In this document: in pieces, positions 12,101 through 24,300 of the stretch
How positions within the stretch are numbered: the stretch's first letter is position 1
Layout: every line of letters starts with the position of its first letter
DNA from: Antedon mediterranea
Lineage: Eukaryota > Echinodermata > Crinoidea > Comatulida > Antedonidae
Assembly: GCF_964355755.1 (NCBI RefSeq)
Contig: NC_092679.1
Span: 10,220,932-10,284,931 of the forward strand
Reading direction: 5' to 3'
Length of the DNA stretch: 64,000 nucleotides
Position numbers and translations under genes: made by a program
Notes under the pieces: generated by a model
What the model was told of the DNA's origin: nothing
What the model saw: only the letters and a program-made list of their open reading frames with translations
Database searches by the model: none

Positions 12101-15100
12101 GGTTTGGTTTAGTTCATAGTTGGGATTATTTAGAGGGTTTGGTTTAGTTCATAGTTGAGATTATTTAGAGGGTTTGGTTTAGTTCATAGTTGAGATTATT
12201 TAGAGGGTTTGGTTTAGTTCATAGTTGAGATTATTTAGAGGGTTTGGTTTAGTTCATAGTTGAGATTATTTAGAAGGTTTGGTTCAGTTCATAGTTGAGA
12301 TTATTTAGAAGGTTTGGTTCAGTTCATAGTTGAGATTATTTAGAAGGTTTGGTTTAGTTCATAGTTGAGATTATTTAGAGGGTTTAGAGGGTTTGGTTTA
12401 GTTCATAGTTGAGATTATTTAGAGGGTTTGGTTTAGTTCATAGTTGAGATTATTTAGAGGGTTTGGTTTAGTTCATAGTTGAGATTATTTAGAGGGTTTG
12501 GTTTAGTTCATAGTTGAGATTATTTAGAGGGTTTGGTTTAGTTCATAGTTGAGATTATTTAGAGGGTTTGGTTCAGTTCATTGTTGAGATTATTTAGAGG
12601 GTTTGGTTCAGTTCATAGTTGAGATTATTTAGAGGGTTTGGTTTAGTTCATAGTTGAGATTATTTAGAGGGTTTGGTTTAGTTCATAGTTAAGATTATTT
12701 AGAGGGTTTGGTTTAGTTCATAGTTACGATTATTTAGAGGGTTTGGTTTAGTTCATAGTTGAGATTATTTAGAGGGTTTGGTTTAGTTCATAGTTGAGAT
12801 TATTTAGAGGGTTTGGTTTAGTTCATAGTTGAGATTATTTAGAGGGTTTGGTTTAGTTCATAGTTGAGATTATTTAGAGGGTTTGATTTAGTTCATTGTT
12901 GAGATTATTTACAGGGTTTGGTTTAGTTCATTGTTGAGATTATTTAGAGGGTTTGGTTTAGTTCATAGTTGAGATTATTTAGAGGGTTTGGTTTAGTTCA
13001 TAGTTGAGATTATTTAGAGGGTTTGGTTTATTTCATAGTTGAGATTATTTAGAGGGTTTGGTTTAGTTCATAGTTGAGATTATTTAGAGGGTTTGGTTTA
13101 GTTCATAGTTGAGATTATTTAGAGGGTTTGGTTTAGTTCATAGTTGAGATTATTTAGAGGGTTTGGTTTAGTTCATAGTTGAGATTATTTAGAGGGTTTG
13201 GTTTAGTTCATAGTTGAGATTATTTAGAGGGTTTGGTTTAGTTCATAGTTGAGATTATTTAGAGGGTTTGGTTTAGTTCATAGTTGAGATTATTTAGAGG
13301 GTTTGGATTAGTTCATAGTTGAGATTATTTAGAGGGTTTGGTTTAGTTCATAGTTGAGATTATTTAGAGGGTTTGGTTTAGTTCATTGTTGAGATTATTT
13401 AGAGGGTTTGGTTTAGTTCATAGTTAAGATTATTTAGAGGGTTTGGTTTAGTTCATAGTTGAGATTATTTAGAGGGTTTGGTTTAGTTCATAGTTGAGAT
13501 TATTTAGAGGGTTTGGTTTAGTTCATTGTTGAGATTATTTAGAGGGTTTGGTTTAGTTCATAGTTGAGATTATTTAGAGGGTTTGGTTTAGTTCATTGTT
13601 GAGATTATTTAGAGGGTTTGGTTTAGTTCATAGTTGAGATTATTTAGAGGGTTTGGTTTTGTTCGTAATTGAGATTATTTAGAGGGTTTGGTTTAGTTCA
13701 TTGTTGAGATTATTTGGAGGGTTTGGTTTAGTTCATAGTTGAGATTATTTAGAGGGTTTGGTTTAGTTCATAGTTGAGATTATTTAGAGGGTTTGGTTTA
13801 GTTCATAGTTGAGATTATTTAGAGGGTTTGGTTTAGTTCATTGTTGAGATTATTTAGAGGGTTTGGTTTAGTTCATAGTTGAGATTATTTAGAGGGTTTG
13901 GTTTAGTTCATAGTTGAGATTATTTAGAGGGTTTGGTTTAGTTCATAGTTGAGATTATTTAGAGGGTTTGGTTTAGTTCATTGTTGAGATTATTTAGAGG
14001 GTTTGGTTCAGTTCATTGTTGAGATTATTTAGAGGGTTTGGTTCAGTTCATAGTTGAGATTATTTAGAGGGTTTGGTTTAGTTCATAGTTGAGATTATTT
14101 ATAGGGTTTGGTTTAGTTCATTGTTGAGATTATTTAGAGGGTTTGGTTTAGTTCATAGTTGAGATTATTTAGAGGGTTTGGTTTAGTTCATTGTTGAGAT
14201 TATTTAGAGGGTTTGGTTTAGTTCATAGTTGAGATTATTTAGGGGGTTTGGTTTAGTTCATAGTTGAGATTATTTAGAGGGTTTGGTTTAGTTCATAGTT
14301 GAGATTATTTAGAGGGTTTGGTTTAGTTCATAGTTGAGATTATTTAGAGGGTTTGGTTTAGTTCATAGTTGAGATTATTTAGAGGGTTTGGTTTAGTTCA
14401 TAGTTGAGATTATTTAGAGGGTTTGGTTTAGTTCATTGTTGAGATTATTTAGAGGGTTTGGTTTAGTTCATTGTTGAGATTATTTAGAGGGTTTGGTTTA
14501 GTTCATAGTTGAGATTATTTAGAGGGTTTGGTTTAGTTCATTGTTGAGATTATTTAGAGGGTTTGGTTTAGTTCATTGTTGAGATTATTTAGAGGGTTTG
14601 GTTCAGTTCATAGTTGAGATTATTTAGAGGGTTTGGTTCAGTTCATTAGTTGAGATTATTTAGAGGGTTTGGTTTAGTTCATTGTTGAGATTATTTAGAG
14701 GGTTTGGTTCAGTTCATAGTTGAGATTATTTAGAGGGTTTGGTTTAGTTTATTGTTGAGATTATTTAGAGGGTTTGGTTCAGTTCATAGTTGAGATTATT
14801 TAGAGGTTTGGTTTAGTTCATAGTTGAGATTATTTAGAGGGTTTGGTTTAGTTCATAGTTGAGATTATTTAGAGGGTTTGGTTTAGTTCATAGTTGAGAT
14901 TATTTAGAGGGTTTGGTTTAGTTCATAGTTGAGATTATTTAGAGGGTTTGGTTTAGTTCATTGTTGAGATTATTTAGAGGGTTTGGTTTAGTTCATTGTT
15001 GAGATTATTTAGAGGGTTTGGTTTAGTTCATAGTTGAGATTATTTAGAGGGTTTGGTTTAGTTCATAGTTGAGATTTTTTAGAGGGTTTGGTTTAGTTCA

Positions 15101-15877
15101 TAGTTGAGATTATTTAGAGGGTTTGGTTTAGTTCATAGTTGAGATTATTTAGAGGGTTTGGTTTAGTTCATAGTTAAGATTATTTAGAGGGTTTTGTTTA
15201 GTTCATAGTTGAGATTATTTAGAGGGTTTGGTTTAGTTCATTGTTTTCATAGTTGAGATTATTTAGAGGGTTTGGTTCAGTTCATAGTTGAGATTATTTA
15301 GAGGGTTTGGTTTAGTTCATAGTTGAGATTATTTAGAGGGTTTGGTTTAGTTCATAGTTGAGATTATTTAGAGGGTTTGGTTCAGTTCATAGTTGAGATT
15401 ATTTAGAGGGTTTGGTTTAGTTCATAGTTGAGATTATTTAGAGGGTTTGGTTTAGTTCATAGTTGGGATTATTTAGAGGGTTTGGTTTAGTTCATAGTTG
15501 AGATTATTTAGAGGGTTTGGTTTAGTTCATAGTTGAGATTATTTAGAGGGTTTGGTTTAGTTCATAGTTGAGATTATTTAGAGGGTTTGGTTTAGTTCAT
15601 TGTTGAGATTATTTAGAGGGTTTGGTTTAGTTCATTGTTGAGATTATTTAGAGGGTTTGGTTTAGTTCATAGTTGAGATTATTTAGAAGGTTTGGTTTAG
15701 TTCATAGTTGAGATTATTTAGAGGGTTTAGAGGGTTTGGTTTAGTTCATAGTTGAGATTATTTAGAGGGTTTGGTTTAGTTCATAGTTGAGATTATTTAG
15801 AGGGTTTGGTTTAGTTCATAGTTGAGATTATTTAGAGGGTTTGGTTTAGTTCATTGTTGAGATTATTTAGAGGGTTA
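9144..15877. repeat. 35-bp satellite array, second block (about 192 copies)
   Basis: Same unit and phase as the first block, continuing after the inserted element. It contains a tandem duplication of 1618 bp with copies at about 9.5-11.1 and 11.1-12.8 kb. Marker variants repeat at exactly that spacing: CATCGTTG at 9693 and 11311; a one-base-short unit at 10083 and 11701; an extra 9 bp at 10761 and 12379; TAGTTACG near 11103 and 12721. It ends mid-unit at 15877, next to the 5' region of an L1-like LINE. Confidence 0.97.
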
Positions 15878-16556
15878 CAGTATACCAGTATACATAGCGT
15901 TACCTTTAACATCAAATAACTTTAATTAACATGGCAAGCAATACTTTGCATTGTGTTTCGCTAAATTTCAGAGGTCTACGTAACCAAACCAAGCAAAGAA
16001 AAATCTTCAAATGGTGCAAGAGGATCAAAACACAGATATACTGCTTATCCAAGAAACACATTTTACGCCAGAGTTGTTAACCAAAGTTAATATTCTCTGG
16101 AATGGCACCTGCTTTCATAGTACTGGAAGTTCTAGTAGCGCTGGAGTATCTATTCTATGTAGAGTAATTAACACATGCATTGATAAAAATAAAAGGTATA
16201 TTATTGTTGAAATAGAAATATTTAGAAAAAGCTATGTTTTTGTTAATATATATGCGCCAAATAATTGTAAAATAAGAAGTATGTGTTTTTTAGAGAGATT
16301 CAGAAAGACATAGTCAACATGGTTGAGATTGAAAAAGATAAAATTGTGATTGGAGAAGATAAATAATGTGTTTTGAACAGAAAATATGACCAAAAAAATT
16401 GCGCTGAGCGAAAAGACAAATCAGTTTTACTGTTAAAAATGTTATTAGTAAACTAAACCTAGTTGATGATTGGAGAAAATGCAACCCTGAAAAAGCACAC
16501 TTTACATGGCGTAGAAAATGTGGTCTCGAAAGGATTGATTGATCAATTGACTGCCC
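15878..16556 (+). pseudogene. L1-like LINE ORF2, endonuclease part (5' half)
   Basis: An ATG at 15931 opens MASNTLHCVSLNFRGLRNQT, the start of an L1/Tx1-type apurinic endonuclease. After a frame change at about 16010 it continues with DILLIQETHF (catalytic Glu), GVSIL and VFVNIYAPN. A further shifted piece at 16440-16545 reads LNLVDDW...HFTWRRKCGLERID. The protein is interrupted here by the CR1-like LINE at 16557-21398 and resumes at 21399. Frameshifts and a stop at 16311-16313 make it non-functional. Confidence 0.75.
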
Positions 16557-16754
16557 TTCGTCGAGTGCAGACGTGTTTGAGCGGAGCTCTCACACGTATA
16601 CGTTTTTAGATACAGTACTCGCTTACCTGTGATAGCATGTTGCAAGGATAAGCTACTAACTGCATGAGACCTGTATACCTACCTGGATAGTGAACGTATC
16701 GGTTGCATTAAATATAGGTACACTTTTGTTATTTATTCTAACTAAACATCTACA

Positions 16755-17603
16755 ATGGCCAACGTGGAAAACAAAGAGCCAAATATTTCTAATTTAAATA
16801 TTAGCGCCGCTGAACCGAACACCTGGCTGTCGACTCTCATCAAGTCAATCATGGGCTGCAAAACCATTGCTGATATTAAATCTACATTATGCGACGCAGT
16901 CACCAAAATTGTCTCCTTGGAAAAAGACATTACCATCCTCAATCTTGAAATCACCGGTTTACAAAAAGAACTGAGGAATTTGCACGCCGATATGCAGGAA
17001 AATTCTGATTTCATGGATGTTAAGCTGAAGGATATTGCCGAGGATACGCAGCAATCCACTACGGAATGCATAGAAGAGATACGCGACAAAATCGACAACC
17101 TAGAAGGACGTCAACGCCGTAACAATCTGAGGTTTACTGGCATACCCGAACAAGCGGAGGATAGTGAAGGTACTGTTAATTTCCTTTCCTCATTTATTTC
17201 CAATACCACCGGCATCTAAATCGCTAATGATGATATACAACGAGCCCATCGAGTTGGACCACGTAATACCACCAGGGATAAACCGAGACCACTTGTTGCA
17301 TACTTTCTCAGATATTCCACTAAAGAAAGAGTACGCAAGGCAGCTCCAAAAGTGAGACCTAAATTTAAAGATAATAACATCTACGTAAATAATGATTTTA
17401 CCAGCAGAGTGATAAGTAGAAGAAAGGCATTATACTCATCGATGAAATACCTGCATTCCAACAAAGTAAAGGCCTGGCTCCACCTTGACAAATTGCGTTA
17501 CATAGATGCAAATGGTTATGTTCGCACATTCATCGACATGGATCATCTTGCCAAATACTACCCGAACCTCAAGGAAGCACATGCCCCCGTAGCTACTGAG
17601 TAA
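16755..17603 (+). pseudogene. LINE ORF1, nucleic-acid chaperone-like protein
   Basis: The ATG at 16755 follows an ACAATGG context. The frame runs to 17603 (282 codons) with one premature TAA at 17217-17219; the downstream part stays in the same frame. Residues about 45-125 have heptad-like Leu/Ile spacing and many charged residues, consistent with a coiled coil. RRNNLRFTGIPE follows, the hallmark of the Transposase_22/L1 ORF1-type RRM region, then IQRAHRVGP and RPLVAYFLRY after the stop. Such proteins trimerise, bind LINE RNA and form the RNP with ORF2. A single point mutation, or readthrough or sequencing error, separates it from an intact ORF. Confidence 0.8.
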
Positions 17604-17787
17604 TTCTAGTCGTCGCAATAATTTAAATTTACTTTGACTCTACTTACCGTCAACCGAAATATTACCTATAATATATTTTTATTTCAAGAATTGTTTATTT
17701 TGCTTCTCATTAATTATGTATTAATGTATACAGTCTCATGCATGCTTATTGCTGTATTTCTTTTTTAGATAACGCTATACGCAGCTA

Positions 17788-20700
17788 TTGTTAATGAATG
17801 TTAATTATCTTCACTTACTTCCTTTTTATGACTTTAATGTGAACTCTGAACTTACTAACAACAATGATATTTCTAACATAACCTTTAATCCAGTTAATTA
17901 CAATGAAAATGGCAAATATGATGAATCTTTTGATCAACTAATTAATAATCTCAATTCACAGTCAGTTACCCTAGATGAATGCAGCTTTTATGATTATTCA
18001 CAATTTAATTCTAAGTTTAATACATCCTTTAATACTAAACTATCTCTCTTGCATCTTAATATTAGAAGTATTACGCATAAAGTTAATGATCTCGAATGCC
18101 TTTTGAATTCAATTAATAACAAATTTTCCATAATCGGTATCAGTGAAACATGGCTTAATGAAAACTCCCCTATTCCTTTCATTAATAACTACTCCTTCTT
18201 TGCAAGCAATAGAAGCAATAATCAAATTGGCGGAGGAGTTGCATTTTTTATACGTAATGATATTAGCATTACAATTCGATATGACTTAAAATTACCAGAC
18301 GACCTTTCCGAATCACTTTTTGTTGAGATTGAAAATTCAAAGACAAAAAATGATATTATAGGCATTATTCACAGAGCCCCCTGTGGAGGGCTAGATTCTT
18401 TTACTAAATCCGTCGATAATGTATTAACCCAAATTAACAATGAAAACAAAAATTGTCATCTCATGGCATCTCATCTCAATATTGATTTATTAAAATTCCA
18501 TAACCATAAATTAACAAACACCTACCTAAATACCTTAATTTCCCATTCTTTTTTTCCAACTATTTCAAAACCAACTAGGATTACCTCAACTTCGGCCACC
18601 TTGATTGATCATTTTTATTCCAAACAATCTAACTATAAAATAGTTGCTGGTGTTTTACTTAATGATATCTCCGACCACCTTCCTATATTTCAGTTCATTG
18701 ATCAAGAAATTAATGATCAAAACCTTGATGATAATAGCGCCAACTATTCATTTCGTATAAACGACCTAAATGCCTTATCGATTGATTTAGAAGGTGAAGA
18801 CTGGTCTATGATATTTGATTGTGACCCAAGATTGAGTTTTGATATATTTATTGAAAAATTTACAAATATCCACTCCAGACATTTGGTTAAAAGTAGTATA
18901 AAATCAAATAAAACGTTTAAACAACCATGGATGTCATCTGCTCTCTTAAAATGTAGTTCTCGGAAACATAAACTTTATAACAAATATATGCACACACGTA
19001 GTAATAATGACAAATTAAATTATACAAAATATAATAATATTTTCACTAATCTTTGTCGCACTGCTAAAAAGAATTATTATACTTCCCAGTTTGATAGATA
19101 TAAAGGTAATCTGAAGAACACATGGCTTGTAATAAATTCTGTTTTAAATAAAGGTAATAATAATAACAGGCACCCGAATCTAATTAAAGACGGTGATAAT
19201 ATTTACAAAACTCAAAAAGAGATATGTGAATCGTTTAACAACTATTTTTCTACAATTGGTCCTAATCTTATTAATAGTATGCCAACTAATATAACTGATC
19301 CATTATCTTATCTTCATTCTGCGTTTGCCAACTCATTTTATATTAGCCCAGTTTCAATTGATGATGTTAACCTAACTATATACAATCTAAATTCTAATAA
19401 AGGGTCTGGATCTGACGGTATTACTGCTCGTGTCTTAAAATCTGTATCTCTCTTAATCATCCACCAACTTACCCATTGTATAAATTCATCTTTTTTATCT
19501 GGCACTTTTCCAACACACTTAAAACTAGCTAAAGTTGTGCCCATTTTCAAGAAAGGTGAACGAAGTCAATTATCTAATTACCAGCCAATATCACTACTTT
19601 CAGTGTTTTCCAAAATTATTGAAAAACTCATGTATTCTAAACTTTCTGATTATCTCACAAAATTTGATATACTTAATAAACGCCAATATGGTTTTCGAAA
19701 AAATCACTCTACATCCCATGCCGTTTTAGATCTTATTAATAATATTACAAATTCATTTGAATCAAAAGAAAATTTATTAAGTTTATTTATTGATCTTTCA
19801 AAGGCCTTCGATGTTATTAATCACGATAATTTAATTAAAAAACTTGAGTGCTATGGAATTAGAGGTATTTCATTGAATTGGTTTAATAGTTATTTGAAAG
19901 ATAGAAAACAATATGTTGCATTAGGATCTTGTACATCGTCGACGATGGATATTACTTGCGGAGTGCCACAGGGATCTGTGCTTGGGCCATTGCTCTTCCT
20001 TATTTATGTTAATGATCTGGCTAATGTCAGTAACAAATTGCAAGTAATATCCTTCGCCGACGACACCACCTTATTTTACTCTAATTCCAATATTGATTTA
20101 TTATTTACTACATTCAATGATGAATTAACAAAATTTTGTGACTGGTTTATTTCAAACAAATTACTTATTAATACTCTTAAAACAAATTATTTAATTTTTC
20201 ACAATTCTCAACGTAAACTAAAAGTTGATGACCTAAATATACTTCTTGGCGGAATTCAAATTGAACGCAAAACTGAAACACTTTTTTTAGGTGTATATAT
20301 TCATGAAAACCTCAAATGGACCAGTCATCAAAATTACGTTTCGAAAAAAATATCAAGATCTATTAGTATTATTAACAGACTTAAGCACTTCTTCCCTCTA
20401 AATATTTTAATTTCTCTTTATAACACACTTGTACTTCTTTATTTCCAGTATTGTAACATTATTTGGGCTGCAGATTACTCTTCTAATATTGCTAGATTAA
20501 CTAAATTACAAAAACGTGCAGCTAGAATTATTACTTTTTCACCATATAGAACCTCATCTGAACCCCTTTTTAAACGTCTTGGTATATTAAAATTAACGGA
20601 TATCCACAATGTTCAAGTTGCCAGTTTTATGTTTAATTATTTTAAAAACCAACTTCCTATTTCTATGATTGATATGCTCTGTAAACGTACCAAATTTCAC

Positions 20701-20889
20701 AATTACAATTTAAGAACTTCTCATTTAAACATTCCTTTTGCTAGACTTACAAAAACTAAATTTTTTATAACTATATCAGGTCCTAATTTGTGGAATCATA
20801 TCCCACCAAATATCAAAACGTCAATATCATTATTTACTTTCCGAAAAAAGTTAAAGAATCATTATATATCTAAATATTATACTGCTTAG
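17788..20889 (+). CDS. LINE ORF2: endonuclease and reverse transcriptase
   Basis: An open frame of 1033 codons. An N-terminal extension of about 84 Asn-rich residues precedes the AP-type endonuclease (about 85-300): LLHLNIRSI, SETW with Glu120, GGGVAFFIRND and SDH at 295-297. The usual GDFN catalytic motif reads ASHLNID at 227-233, so the expected catalytic Asp is His and nicking is probably lost. The usual YRPP region is also altered (HRAPCGG). Reverse transcriptase (about 520-830): PIFKKGE, NYQPISLL, YGFRKNHSTSHA, FIDLSKAFD (Asp669), GVPQGSVLGPLLF and intact FADDT at 756-760, then FLGVYIHENLKW. The C-terminus matches the CR1/L2 type. The start chosen is the first Met of the open frame; an earlier one is blocked by stops. 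Confidence 0.85.
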   Translation: MLMNVNYLHLLPFYDFNVNSELTNNNDISNITFNPVNYNENGKYDESFDQLINNLNSQSVTLDECSFYDYSQFNSKFNTSFNTKLSLLHLNIRSITHKVNDLECLLNSINNKFSIIGISETWLNENSPIPFINNYSFFASNRSNNQIGGGVAFFIRNDISITIRYDLKLPDDLSESLFVEIENSKTKNDIIGIIHRAPCGGLDSFTKSVDNVLTQINNENKNCHLMASHLNIDLLKFHNHKLTNTYLNTLISHSFFPTISKPTRITSTSATLIDHFYSKQSNYKIVAGVLLNDISDHLPIFQFIDQEINDQNLDDNSANYSFRINDLNALSIDLEGEDWSMIFDCDPRLSFDIFIEKFTNIHSRHLVKSSIKSNKTFKQPWMSSALLKCSSRKHKLYNKYMHTRSNNDKLNYTKYNNIFTNLCRTAKKNYYTSQFDRYKGNLKNTWLVINSVLNKGNNNNRHPNLIKDGDNIYKTQKEICESFNNYFSTIGPNLINSMPTNITDPLSYLHSAFANSFYISPVSIDDVNLTIYNLNSNKGSGSDGITARVLKSVSLLIIHQLTHCINSSFLSGTFPTHLKLAKVVPIFKKGERSQLSNYQPISLLSVFSKIIEKLMYSKLSDYLTKFDILNKRQYGFRKNHSTSHAVLDLINNITNSFESKENLLSLFIDLSKAFDVINHDNLIKKLECYGIRGISLNWFNSYLKDRKQYVALGSCTSSTMDITCGVPQGSVLGPLLFLIYVNDLANVSNKLQVISFADDTTLFYSNSNIDLLFTTFNDELTKFCDWFISNKLLINTLKTNYLIFHNSQRKLKVDDLNILLGGIQIERKTETLFLGVYIHENLKWTSHQNYVSKKISRSISIINRLKHFFPLNILISLYNTLVLLYFQYCNIIWAADYSSNIARLTKLQKRAARIITFSPYRTSSEPLFKRLGILKLTDIHNVQVASFMFNYFKNQLPISMIDMLCKRTKFHNYNLRTSHLNIPFARLTKTKFFITISGPNLWNHIPPNIKTSISLFTFRKKLKNHYISKYYTA

Positions 20890-21398
20890 TTAATATGCTT
20901 ATTATCATTATTTATACTCATATACTATTTATGTCTTACACAAAATATTAGTTGTTGTTTATTATTGCAATCTTTAATCTATACTATATATAATGTATAT
21001 ATAGTATATACTATATATATACTGGAATTATAATTTATGTATACATATTTTTTTTTCATTTACCAATATCGGTAGTTATTTCATTTATAATTATCATGAA
21101 ACTATTGAAATATAATTTAAATAATTTTTATAAAGAAGATGTTAGTTATGTTATTATACTGTAATTTTTTATCCTAAATTATATAATTATATATTCTAGG
21201 TTATTTTTATTTTTTTAGTAATGTGTTTTGTTATGGGTCCCTACGAGACAAGTTTTTAACTTCTAGAAGAAATCCATGATAATAATGACTACCAATTACT
21301 GCTTTATCTATGTTCACTTTAATATCTTTTTTCTATTTTGTATATATTCATTCATTATTATCTAAATAAATATTATCTGAATCTTATCTGAATCTGAA

Positions 21399-24300
21399 TT
21401 ACTAGATTGTAATGAGGTCATATCATGCGACATAAGACCTGCAATACTTACTGAACATCAAGCAATATCTTTAAAGATTGGGTCTAATGAATCAAAAAGA
21501 GGTCGGGGCTATTGGAAATTAAATAATAGTCTTCTAAATAATGTTGAATATCAGGATACTATTAAAAAGATTATCAGAGGAACGCAAACAAATTATAATG
21601 AACTTAGGCTAGTATCAGTGTAGTGTGGGAAATAAAAGTCAAGAAAGTTTCCAGTTATTATGGTAAAAAATTAAACAGAGAAAAGATTAAAGATAAATAA
21701 ATATTACAAAAGTGTATTAAAACACAAAATGAGAAATTAATTAACAATTCGAGTATTGATAATGAAGAAATTGAGACAGAAATAGATCTAAAAACAAAGG
21801 AATTGGAAAATATTTACAGTAAAGAAGCGAAAGGTGCATATATACGATCAAAGGTTAAAGGAAGGTGAGCGTAGCACAAAATACTTCTTAGGTTTAGAGA
21901 AAAGTAATGGATCAAAAAAGCATATAAAATGTATTATGGTAATTTATTGAAAAAAAACAAAGAAAATCATATGTGAAGAACTAAAATTCTTTAAGAAATT
22001 ATATGCTAATAAGGGAATCTCCCAAGCAAATATAAGTGACTACCTAGATCATTTAAATGTAAATAGTTTAACAAATGAAGAAAAAACAAGTTGTAAAGGT
22101 TTAATCACAGTACAAGAATGCAGTGAAGCATTAAAACTTATGAAATTGAATACTATTGAGTTTTACAAATATTTTTGGGAAGAGCTCAGACATTTAAGAT
22201 GTTTTTAATGAAGGCTATTGAAATAGCGAAATGAGCAATACGCAAAGGTGTGGTGTTATTAATCTGTTATACAAAAAAGGGGATAAAAATCTACTAGAAA
22301 ATTGGCGTCCTATTACTCTGCTAACCACAGATTATAAAATATTAACACACATCCTTAGTAATAGGTTACATACGGTAATTAAATCTGTTGTAAATAGTGA
22401 CCAGAAAGGCTATATCAAAGGTCGTTTTGCTGGAGAAAACATCAGGCTCATTGATGATCTCCAATACTATACTGTAGTAGATGTAGAAGGTGCTTTTTTG
22501 TCACTTGATTTTAGAAAAGCATTTGACTCTGAGTAGAGAGTTTAAGATGTTGGAAGTATTTAATTTTGGACAGTCCTTTTGTAAATGGGTAAACACAATT
22601 TATAACAACACAGAATGTGTCATTGTTAACAATGGATGGGTATCTGAAAATTTTGAAATGATACGACAGGGATGTTCCTTGTCAGCATTACTATTTCTAT
22701 TGGTTGTAGAAACAATGGCAAGTAATGACCAACATTATAAAGGAATTTTGCTACCTGGTCCTATAAAAGAGGAAGTGCGTATAGCACAACTTGCAGATGA
22801 TACAGTATTGTTTGCAGGAAATAAAAAAGTATAAAAAGAGGTCTATTCATTGTTAATAATTTCTGTGAAGTATCTGGTTTAAGCTTAAACAAGAACAAAA
22901 CTAGTGCCATGTAAAAATAGATTTAAAAAAGATAAACCATTTAATTTAAATTGGGTCACTGATCTTATAAAAATCTTAGGAATATACTTAGGATATAATA
23001 CTGAATTATTTGAAGAATTAAACTGGGCTAAAAATGAACAAACCTTGAAAAAGTATTAAACTCTTGGAAATAAAGGAATCTTACAATTTTTGGAAAAGTC
23101 GCAGTTTTAACAAGTTTAGCTTTAGCCTCATTAATATACAATGCATCCATAATTGATGTGCCTGAAAGTGTTGTCAAAAGGATAACACAATTGTCTTATG
23201 AATTTCATGGGAATGGAAAAATGAAAAAATAAAAAGAAAAACATTAATTGGTAAAATAGTTGAGGGTGGCATTAATATGCCAGATTTTTCTACTCAAGTT
23301 AAAACACTTAGAATCACATGGGTAAAGAGAATTCTTAACTTAAATTTGTTGCATATCTCTTAAATTGTTGTATCAGGATATAGTATGTCGACATTTCGCC
23401 ATAGTAGGTCGAAAATTCTTTGTAGAAATCATGTAGAATGGAAAGTACTTCCACTGTATTACATAAACAATATTGGAAGTGAATATATGGTTTTGAATAT
23501 CTCAAACTTGGATATAATTCAAATATAATTAAAAAAAAGTTGTGCAGAATTTAATGCAAATATAAACAATAAGGTAAAATCTTATAATGTTATACAAGAA
23601 AACCTATGTGGTAATAAGGAAATTGTTTGTAAAAACACTAGCTTGTTTTATAAAACGTGGAGTAATGTAGGTTTTAATCAGATCAATGATTTAGTAAAAA
23701 TCAATAGACTAATGAACCCACATGAAAAGTTATTAAAATTAAATGTCAAAAGAAATTGGCTTAGTGAATATGCTACACTTATGAGAGCTATTCCTAAATG
23801 TTGGCTGGATTTAATAAAAAATTATAACGAAAATAGTTTTAAATTAAATTCAGATGATTATAGCATAAATAAGATATTTAAGATGAAAACAAAACAGATA
23901 TATTCAAGTTTTATAGAAGGTATGTTTGTTGCTCCTATTACCATTCCCAAATCGGAAAAAGAAATTGGTATTTAAATTACAAACTAGTTTGATATTTGGT
24001 CAAGAAAAGTAAAAAAATAAGAAAAACAAAAAAAATGCACAACTTAATAACAAATTGCTTCTTAGAATTTTACCAACAAATTTACAATTATTTAAATGAA
24101 AAATTAAAAACACAAAAAAATGTGAGTTATGTGATGTAACTGAGGATGAAAATCACATGTTTTTCAAATGTAAAAGCATTGTCTTACTATGGAAAAAAAT
24201 CAATGAAATATTTAAAAAGTTAGATAATAGTAACTGTTCTTTTGAAGAACTAGTTTTTAGGTCTGAATGCAACATAAAGAATAAGTTATACTCAATTGCT

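Larger units (their letters stand above)
16557..21398 (+). mobile_element. Nearly full-length CR1/L2-like LINE
   Basis: About 4.84 kb inserted in an L1-like LINE. It has a GC-richer 5' UTR (16557-16754), ORF1 with one in-frame stop, a 184-bp spacer, a 1033-codon ORF2 and an AT-rich 3' UTR of about 500 bp. The 3' UTR ends in a TCTGAA-type tail (about 21374-21398), which is typical of CR1/L2 clades instead of poly(A). No clear target-site duplication is visible. A few bases of the target may have been lost. It is the best preserved LINE here, yet ORF2 has a damaged endonuclease motif. Confidence 0.85.

Noticed and set aside
4401-15877. CRISPR-like array of 35-bp repeats
   Set aside because: There are no unique spacers. 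Units are directly tandem, and the context is eukaryotic satellite DNA.
4401-15877. Degenerate telomere repeat (TTTAGAGGG/TTTGG resemble TTTAGGG)
   Set aside because: The repeating unit is a constant 35 bp with fixed other bases, flanked by LINEs on both sides. It is not a run of 6-7-bp telomere units.
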